Source of the DNA: JOPF136 sp963773835
Lineage (GTDB): Bacteria; Acidobacteriota; Terriglobia; Acidiferrales; UBA7541
Direction: 5' to 3'
DNA length: 64,000 nucleotides
Assembly (NCBI GenBank): GCA_963773835.1
Contig: CAVZCQ010000001.1
Location: forward strand, 1,364,001-1,428,000
The notes beneath the pieces were generated by a model. The model was not told the origin of the DNA. It saw nothing but the letters and a program-made list of their open reading frames with translations, and did no database searches. This document shows, in pieces, positions 58,067-64,000 of the stretch. Position 1 is the first letter of the stretch. Every line of letters starts with the position of its first letter. The position numbers and the translations under genes are program-made.

Positions 58067-60832
58067 CTACTCCCCCAACTGGCCCAGCCGCACCAGCAAC
58101 TTCTCTCTCTCCGCTCGCCGCGCTCCCAGCGCCTTTTCCTCCGCCTCCACCACTCGTGCGGGCGCTTTGTTCCGGAACGCGGCATCGCCCAGACGTGCCG
58201 ATTTTGCCTCGATGTCTTTCTCCAGCCGCTCCAGTTCTTTTCGCAGTTTCGCCGCCTCTGCGCCACGGTCCACGGCCTCATCGAACGGAATCAACAGCTC
58301 GAATTCCGCCGTGGAGCGCACCGCGCCGCGCGCCGGATCCAGATGCGAACCGTCCGCCGCCAGCCGCACCGAGCTCAAATTCGCCAGGCGCAGCAATGAA
58401 CCCGAATGTTTTTCCAGGAACGACCGCGAAACGCTCGCCGCCGGCGCCAGTTCCGCCGCCACCTTCCCCTTCACATCCAGCTCAGCGCGGATATTTCGCG
58501 CCGCTGCGATAATTTCCTGCAGCAGCGCCATCTGCTGTTCCGCGTCGCGGTCCGCCCATTCGGCCGCGGGCTCCGGAAAACGTTCGAGCGAAATCGACCC
58601 GGCAGCGCCGGCGCCCTGCGGCAGCCGCATCCACAATTCTTCCGTCACGAACGGCATGAAGGGATGCAAGAGCCGCAGCGCCGCTTCCAGCACGGTGAAC
58701 AGGTTGCGCCACGTCGCCACCGTGTCGTCCCGGCTTCCTCCCGCGAGCCGCGGCTTCATCCATTCGATGTACCAGTCGCAAATGTCGCCCCAGAAGAAGT
58801 GGTACACGGCGTGTGCGGCTTCATGGAAGCGGAACTCCGCGAGCGCCCGGTTGGTCTGTTCGATGGCCGCCGCGAGCCGCGAAAAAATCCAGCGCTCCGC
58901 CAGGTCCAGCCCGCCCTCCGCGCGCGCCGTCCGCTGCCGGGCCTGTGTTCCCGCCACTTCTTCAAACGAAATCCCCGCGGCCTCCAGTTTCTCCAGGTTT
59001 ACGAACAGGAACCGCGCCGCGTTCCAGATTTTGTTGGCAAACGCGCGGTAACTCTTGATGCGATCCTCGCTCAGCGCGATATCCGTCCCCGGCGCAGCCA
59101 TAATCGCCAGCGCAAATCGCAATGCGTCCGTCCCGTAGCTTTCGATGATTTCCAGCGGGTCCACCACGTTCCCGCGCGTTTTGCTCATCTTCGCGCCGTG
59201 CGGATCGCGCACCAGCGAATGCAGGTAGAGCTGCCGGAAGGGAATGCGCTCCGAGGCGTCCGCGTGCGGCACGAGCTTCAGCCCCATCATGATCATGCGC
59301 GCGTCCCAGAAAAACAGGATGTCGTATCCGCTGATCAGCAGGCTCGTGGGATAGAACTCGCGCAAATCCCCGGTGTCGTCCGGCCAGCCCAACGTGGAAA
59401 ACGGCCACAACGCCGAGCTGAACCAGGTGTCGAGCACGTCCGGGTCCTGCGTCATCTGCTTCCCGCCGCATCCGTCACACGACTCCGGCGGGCTGGCGGC
59501 CTGCGCGCGCCCGTTCACCACCTCCACCCGCGAATCTCGCGCCGGACTCATGGCCCCGCATCCCGCGCAGTGCCACATGGGAATGCGGTGGCCCCACCAA
59601 AGCTGGCGCGAGATGCACCAGTCCCGAATCCCTTCCAGCCAGTTGAGCAGGATTTTCCGCTGATTGTCCGGCACCACCGGGATCATCCCGTCGCGCACCA
59701 CCTGGAGAGCGGGCTCGGCCAGCGGCTTCATTTTGCAAAACCACTGCGTCGAAAGCCGCGGCTCGACTACCGTTTTGCAGCGCTGGCACACCCCGACGGC
59801 GTGCGTGTGGTCCTCGATTTTGTCGATCAGGCCCTGCGACTCGAGGTCCGCCACCACGCGCTTTCGCGCGTCGTGCCGGTCCAGACCCGAGTACGCTCCC
59901 GCGGCCTCACTCATCCGCGCCTCTTCCGTCATCACGGTGACTTCCGGCAGGTCGTGGCGCCGCCCGATCTCGAAATCGTTCGGGTCGTGCGCGGGCGTCA
60001 CTTTCACCGCTCCGGTGCCGAATTCGGGGTCCACGGCCGCATCCGCCACCACCGGAATTCTCCGGTTCATCAGCGGCAGGGTTACGTGTTTCCCCACCAG
60101 GCGCCGGTAGCGTTCGTCGTTCGGATGAACGGCCACCGCCGTATCGCCCAGCATCGTCTCCGGGCGCGTGGTCGCCACCACGATGAATTCGTTTCCGCTC
60201 TCCACGGGATACCGGATGAACCACAGATGCCCGGCGCGCTCCTCGTGCTCGGTTTCCAGGTCGCTCAGCGCCGTCATGCACCGCGGACACCAGTTCACGA
60301 TATAGCGACCGCGGTAGATCAGCCCCTCGCGATACAGCCGCAGAAACGCTTCCAGAACTGCGCGGTACATCGGCGGATCCAGCGTGAAGCGCTCCCTCGA
60401 CCAGTCGCACGACTCCCCCAGCCGGATCATCTGCTGTTTTATGGTTCCGCCGCTGTGTGACTTCCATTGCCACACGCGACGTTCGAACTCCTCCCGTCCC
60501 AGTTCCGCGCGCTTGAGCCCCTTTTTGGCAAGTTCCCGCTCCACTACTACCTGCGTGGCGATACCTGCGTGATCCATTCCCGGAAGCCACAGCGTGCGGT
60601 ATCCCCGCATGCGGTGCCACCGCACCAGGATGTCAATCTGCGTGTGCTCCAGCATGTGCCCGATGTGAATCGAACCGGTGACGTTGGGCGGCGGGATGGC
60701 AATGGAAAAGACCGGCCGCGTGTCGCCGGAGCCGGCCGGGCCTGCGGCGTACAATTTCCGCTCGAACCACTCCTGGGCCCAACGGTGTTCGATTTCCTGC
60801 GGCTCGTACGCCTTTGGAATCTCTCGCGTCAT
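58067..60832 (-). CDS. valS: Valine--tRNA ligase
   Basis: A class I synthetase of 921 residues. Motifs are PPPNVTGSIHIGHMLEHTQI (HIGH), the editing CP1 domain (VATTRPETMLGDTAVAVHPN), the zinc knuckle HCAGCGAMSP...SCDGCGGKQM, and AKMSKTRGNVVDP (KMSKS). The C-terminus has an anticodon-binding domain and the coiled coil typical of ValS (LRKELERLEKDIEAKSARLG). ATG 60832 (MTREIPKAYEPQEIEHRWAQ) was chosen over the longer frame from 60925. Monocistronic or upstream of nadC. Confidence 0.96.
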   Translation of the reverse strand: MTREIPKAYEPQEIEHRWAQEWFERKLYAAGPAGSGDTRPVFSIAIPPPNVTGSIHIGHMLEHTQIDILVRWHRMRGYRTLWLPGMDHAGIATQVVVERELAKKGLKRAELGREEFERRVWQWKSHSGGTIKQQMIRLGESCDWSRERFTLDPPMYRAVLEAFLRLYREGLIYRGRYIVNWCPRCMTALSDLETEHEERAGHLWFIRYPVESGNEFIVVATTRPETMLGDTAVAVHPNDERYRRLVGKHVTLPLMNRRIPVVADAAVDPEFGTGAVKVTPAHDPNDFEIGRRHDLPEVTVMTEEARMSEAAGAYSGLDRHDARKRVVADLESQGLIDKIEDHTHAVGVCQRCKTVVEPRLSTQWFCKMKPLAEPALQVVRDGMIPVVPDNQRKILLNWLEGIRDWCISRQLWWGHRIPMWHCAGCGAMSPARDSRVEVVNGRAQAASPPESCDGCGGKQMTQDPDVLDTWFSSALWPFSTLGWPDDTGDLREFYPTSLLISGYDILFFWDARMIMMGLKLVPHADASERIPFRQLYLHSLVRDPHGAKMSKTRGNVVDPLEIIESYGTDALRFALAIMAAPGTDIALSEDRIKSYRAFANKIWNAARFLFVNLEKLEAAGISFEEVAGTQARQRTARAEGGLDLAERWIFSRLAAAIEQTNRALAEFRFHEAAHAVYHFFWGDICDWYIEWMKPRLAGGSRDDTVATWRNLFTVLEAALRLLHPFMPFVTEELWMRLPQGAGAAGSISLERFPEPAAEWADRDAEQQMALLQEIIAAARNIRAELDVKGKVAAELAPAASVSRSFLEKHSGSLLRLANLSSVRLAADGSHLDPARGAVRSTAEFELLIPFDEAVDRGAEAAKLRKELERLEKDIEAKSARLGDAAFRNKAPARVVEAEEKALGARRAEREKLLVRLGQLGE

Positions 60833-60971
60833 GGAGGTAAACCCCAGACTATACGGGCGGGTGCGGCGCCCCGTCAAACCTCTCGAAAATTGCTTCGCTC
60901 GCAGGAGAGTCCCTGGCCGTCTCAAATTTCGTCCCGTGCCTCCGCCTAGTCACCCCCGGGCCTCGCGCCGC

Positions 60972-61000
60972 TTGACACCGGCCCGCTGGATGGCGATAGT
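60972..61000 (+). promoter_or_regulatory. Candidate promoter upstream of the small membrane protein
   Basis: TTGACA (60972-60977), a 17-base spacer and GATAGT (60995-61000) fit a sigma-70 promoter. The predicted start near 61007 is next to the ATG at 61008, so the mRNA would be leaderless; alternatively the promoter serves mainly pal, with the small frame in its leader. Confidence 0.5.
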
Positions 61001-61007
61001 AAAATGC

Positions 61008-61295
61008 ATGTGTAAGCGGGGTCTGATCTGCCTGGCCATCGTAGTTAGCGTCTGTCTTGTCGGAATTGCTTTCCTGCCGGCCGGCTCCGGTCCCTACACG
61101 GCGGTTTACGGCCCGGCCAGCGCGCTACGCGCCCAGCGTGCAGTTCTTCTGCTGGCTCTGGCCATCAGTTACCTTGCGATGGTTTTTGCGGTGCTGTCCG
61201 CACTCGGCTCGTCCCTGTTCGATGCTTTTGGCTCCCTCGTTCCCGTTCGGGATTGCTCGTCTCCTTCTCCACTGATTGCCGGTTTGCGCTGCTGA
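61008..61295 (+). CDS. Small hypothetical membrane protein
   Basis: A 95-residue frame with two hydrophobic segments (GLICLAIVVSVCLVGIAFLP and AVLLLALAISYLAMVFAVLS). No family is recognised. It lies between divergent valS and pal, with a consensus-like promoter immediately upstream. Coding status is probable but not certain; the C-terminal end (RDCSSPSPLIAGLRC) looks less protein-like. Confidence 0.5.
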   Translation: MCKRGLICLAIVVSVCLVGIAFLPAGSGPYTAVYGPASALRAQRAVLLLALAISYLAMVFAVLSALGSSLFDAFGSLVPVRDCSSPSPLIAGLRC

Positions 61296-61417
61296 TTCCT
61301 CTCCAGCCGTTCATCCATCTCGCGATTTATCGTTTCTGCACGGGGGGAGTGCTGAGTTGACGCGCTGCGGGATTTCGGTTTGGCTCTAATTCAAATTTTT
61401 CTGCCATGGAGGACATC

Positions 61418-62146
61418 ATGAAGAACGGCGTTACGAAAGGGCTTTACTCTCTGCTAGGCCTTCTGGTCATTCTATTCACTTCCGCGTGTCACCATGAAGT
61501 TGCAAAGGCGCAACCCAATGTGCCGCCGGCCCCGTCGGCTCCTACCGCAGCGATTGCGGCCAATCCGGCCTACATCCAGCACGGCCAATACACCACGCTG
61601 AGCTGGCAAACCACCAATGCGAACGATATCAACATCGTGGGGCTCGGCACCGTTCCCGCTACGGGCTCCCGCACCATTTACCCGCCGCAATCCGCCACCT
61701 ACGAGCTGGTCGCAAAAGGTCCGGGCGGAACCGGCGACGCCTCCACCCGCGTTACCGTCAGCGAGACTTCTCCCGCAGCTTCCAACTACGGCGGGTCGGA
61801 GCTGTCATTCGACAAGGCCGTGAAGGATGTGTTCTTCGACTACGATCGCTTCAACGTTCGCTCCGACCAGATGCAGCACATCCAGGTGGACGCGCAGGCG
61901 CTCCAGCGCTTCCGGGACGTCAAAATCACGGTGGAAGGCCACTGCGACGAGCGCGGCTCGGAAGAATACAACCTCGCCCTCGGCGCGAAGCGGGCAAACG
62001 CAGTCGAGAAGGCCCTCGTCCAGCTCGGCGTTCCTTCGTCCCGCATTCAGACGATTAGCTACGGGAAAGAGCGGCCATTCTGCACGAAATCGGACGAAAG
62101 CTGCTGGCAGCAGAATCGCCGCGGCCACTTTACCGAGCGGCAGTAG
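61418..62146 (+). CDS. pal: Peptidoglycan-associated lipoprotein (Pal/OmpA-like)
   Basis: A 242-residue outer-membrane lipoprotein that anchors the envelope to peptidoglycan with the Tol system. ATG 61418 has GGAGG six bases upstream. The leader ends in a lipobox FTSAC. An Ig-like segment (AAIAANPAYIQHGQYTTLSW...) lies before the OmpA/Pal domain, with VFFDYDRFNVRSDQMQHIQV and TVEGHCDERGSEEYNLALGA containing the diaminopimelate-binding Asp/Arg. This extra N-terminal domain is larger than in proteobacterial Pal. tolB and tolQRA are not adjacent. Confidence 0.92.
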   Translation: MKNGVTKGLYSLLGLLVILFTSACHHEVAKAQPNVPPAPSAPTAAIAANPAYIQHGQYTTLSWQTTNANDINIVGLGTVPATGSRTIYPPQSATYELVAKGPGGTGDASTRVTVSETSPAASNYGGSELSFDKAVKDVFFDYDRFNVRSDQMQHIQVDAQALQRFRDVKITVEGHCDERGSEEYNLALGAKRANAVEKALVQLGVPSSRIQTISYGKERPFCTKSDESCWQQNRRGHFTERQ

Positions 62147-62372
62147 CACGCGACGTTTGCGCGGCTGACTGGGCACTATGTGTTCATCCCGGCGGCGGAA
62201 TCCGGCTCACCACGGAAATACCGCCGCCGTTCCCCCGTGAGGGGACGGAGCCCGTCCGCACGTGCCGGCGGCCCGCCCTTTTTGTCCGCGCGGGGGCGCC
62301 GGGATGGCACACACACCCTTGCGGGATTCGTGTCTGGCCGAATCTCTTACGAACATCGTAACTACGGGGGAG

Positions 62373-63040
62373 TTAGTCCAGCTTGTCGAGTTCTTTTCGG
62401 ATCATCGCTTCCACGATCGGCCGCACAATTTCCTTTGAGATTTTTTCGATGATGTAGGGATCGAGCTGGGCCAGCACGCGTTCCGATATCGCCTCGATCA
62501 GCTCGTGAGCGGGCGGGCGCGCCACTTTCACAGGCGCTGCAATCCCTTCCGGAGGTGGCGCACCGGCCGGGGCAAAGGCCGCCGGTGGCTCCACAAGGGG
62601 TTCAGCCGCTGGAGCGGCTGCGCTCGCTGCCGCGGTCTCCGCTGCCGCAACCTGCGCGCGATGCCGCGCCAGAAGCGTGTCCGCAACGGAAATGGTCTTG
62701 TCAATCGCCGGTCCGGCCACTGGCGAGCCTAGCCCCTGTCCGGCTTCTTGATGTGCGAGGAACTCCCGGTTCTGCGCGGCCACGCGGGCCGCAATCTCCT
62801 GCGCGCGGTTCACTTCTTCCTGCAGGATGTGTTTCGGCAGTTCCGTAGTTTCGTCGTACGGCTCGCCTGGTGTGGCGGGGATCTCCGCCGCGGGAATGGA
62901 GAATTCCGGCGCGGGCGCTACTTCCTGGCTCGCGATTCCGCGCATGGGTGCCGGCGGCGGCGTCATGAATCCTTCGCTGCCCTCGGAAACGAGACCCGGC
63001 TCGCCCGTCTGCGCCCCGCCCGAGGTGGTAGCCGCCCATC
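62373..63040 (-). CDS. C-terminal part of a frameshifted response-regulator-like protein
   Basis: A protein-like frame ending EIVRPIVEAMIRKELDKLD. It is Pro/Ala-rich (PAPEFSIPAAEIPATPGEPY), then has helices LPKHILQEEVNRAQEIAARV and AHELIEAISERVLAQLDPYI, IEKISKEIV. It is in a different frame from the N-terminal part to its right; coding character passes from one frame to the other near 63025-63045, where one extra base would explain the shift. No start is assigned. The C-terminal ISERVLAQLDPYIIEKISKE helix is typical of acidobacterial receiver-containing proteins. Confidence 0.7.
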
Positions 63041-64000
63041 CCGAGCTGCTCGAGACCAGAATCCTCAGTCGGGCCGATTTCGTGCTCAGACGACTCCGCG
63101 TCTTCGTCAGTGACGATTTCCATTGGCTCGGAGTGGCCAAAATCCACGGGGATGGGCGGCCGTTCCGGGTCCGGAGTTTTCGCTTCCTCGCGAATGCCCC
63201 CGAACCGGATTTCCGCCTCGTCCGCCGATTCTTCGGTGGTCTCTTCCTCGGCAGCCTCGAATGCCGCTTCTCCCAAATCTCCCTTCTCCTCCTCCTCCGC
63301 TTCCGCTTCGTCCGTGGGCCGGAGCATGTCCTCGAACGCCAGCGGGCTCTCTGCGCCGTGGAAATCCACTGTGGAGGGTGGCAAGGCGAACTCTTCCTCC
63401 TCCGTTTCCGGCTCCGCCGGCGCGGAGAGGGAGCTCTCCCGGGTCAATATTTTCGAGATGTCCGTAGCGTCGAGCTGCTGCGTTTTTTCCATCGCGGGCG
63501 TCGAGGCGGGCTCCTCGAGACCCAGCTTGAAGGTTTCCACGCTCTCGAGAGTTCCCTCCGGAGTCAACCGCTGCGTCCGGTCCACAGAAGGGATTTCCGG
63601 CCGTGCGACCTCTACGGTCCCGGAACTCAGGCGCGCGGGAGGCTCGGGTTCCAGCCGCTGGGTGCGCTCCGTGGGAGGCGGCTCGGGCGCCGGAATCCGC
63701 ATCGTCCCCGTGGGCGAATGCGCGGACAGCCCGGCTGAAATGTCCTGCGTCTGCTCCACGTCTTCCGCCGGAGCAGCTTCCTGGGCAGAAGCCGCGGCGG
63801 CCGCCTTTCCGAGCAGCGATTTCACGAGTTCAATCAGCGGGTCAGGAGGAACAAAGGGTTTCTTCAATACGCCGTCAGCGCGAACCCGCTCCACCTCACG
63901 CTCGTCCAGCGGGTCGAACGCCCCTACCAGGAGCACCACGGGGACGTGCGCGAACCGGTCGTCCTTCTTCACGTATTCGCACACCTCATAGCCATTGCGC
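63027..64000 (-). CDS. Response-regulator-type protein, N-terminal part (partial at right edge, frameshifted)
   Basis: The right edge cuts a receiver (REC) domain: GYEVCEYVKKDDRFAHVPVV then LLVGAFDPLDEREVERVRAD and GVLKKPFVPPDPLIELVKSL carries the conserved Lys of the fold. A long acidic, low-complexity region follows with repeated (T/D)RTQRL and EKTQQLD strings (TERTQRLEPE, VDRTQRLTPE, EKTQQLD), probably a flexible linker. After LEQLGMGG the frame loses protein character and stays open to 62701, while another frame becomes coding. The active Asp of the receiver lies outside the window. Its role is unknown. Confidence 0.75.

Noticed and set aside
58406..60460. About 680 open codons on the plus strand across valS
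   Set aside because: Antisense shadow of ValS; Arg/His-rich and without motifs.

Overview
The window is a high-GC (roughly low-to-mid 60s percent by eye) Gram-negative chromosome segment, most likely from an Acidobacteriota bacterium (inference). Supporting signs are a very large secreted SBBP-propeller / ASH-repeat protein with a C-terminal membrane tail, a complete lipid A-Kdo-heptose inner-core cluster, a Pal lipoprotein, a MacA/FtsX-type efflux operon, a lipase maturation factor, and several conserved hypothetical proteins of the kind seen in that phylum. No rRNA, tRNA, CRISPR array or phage was found.

Layout. 1-3275 (minus): MacA-like adaptor and two MacB/FtsX-type permeases, the second cut by the left edge. 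3.5-8.3 kb: lipase maturation factor, a copper P1B-ATPase with three N-terminal metal-binding modules, and a small HMA-like protein. 8.3-13.7 kb: a structured gene-free stretch, a dicarboxylate symporter, a PilZ protein, and a regulatory block in which a sigma-54 activator is followed by two palindromic sites, a sigma-54-like promoter, a STAS protein and an ECF sigma factor. 14-19.5 kb: the giant repeat protein. 19.6-24.9 kb (minus): DUF4097 protein, LarE, a barrel-less POTRA protein and GlmS. 25-28 kb: SET-domain protein, DUF362 protein and a lower-GC secreted propeller. 28.3-32.2 kb (minus): tight operon of APC permease, S1/P1-type zinc hydrolase, adenosine deaminase and PurS. 32.3-36.1 kb: BrnTA toxin-antitoxin, an alcohol dehydrogenase remnant, PcrA/UvrD helicase and a secreted hypothetical protein.

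36.2-43.5 kb (plus) is the lipopolysaccharide operon. It holds a WaaA-LpxK fusion, WaaF, GmhB, HldE kinase, HldE adenylyltransferase, WaaC and an ICMT-like membrane protein, nearly all joined by 4-bp start/stop overlaps. One transcript therefore carries lipid A 4'-phosphorylation, Kdo addition, most of ADP-heptose synthesis, and both heptose transfers. 43.5-49.6 kb carries two small proteins and a minus-strand run of ICMT-like protein, RlmD, ComEC and a conserved hypothetical protein.

49.6-55.1 kb is the accessory zone. It has a 74-bp tandem array of REP-like palindromes (six copies), an AlkA-like glycosylase, and an island with a BNR-propeller / MoaD-ThiS-like pair and a DUF4386 protein, set among imperfect dispersed repeats (92% and about 90% identity) and REP-like palindromes at gene ends. 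55.1-60.8 kb (minus) is ValS, NadC, BirA and CoaX. 61.0-62.1 kb (plus) is a small membrane protein and Pal. 62.4 kb to the right edge (minus) is a response-regulator-type protein interrupted by a frameshift.

The items most worth a second look are the sigma-54/STAS/ECF circuit, the WaaA-LpxK fusion, the repeat-flanked BNR-MoaD pair, the 74-bp palindromic array, and the unassigned structured region at 8.34-8.6 kb.
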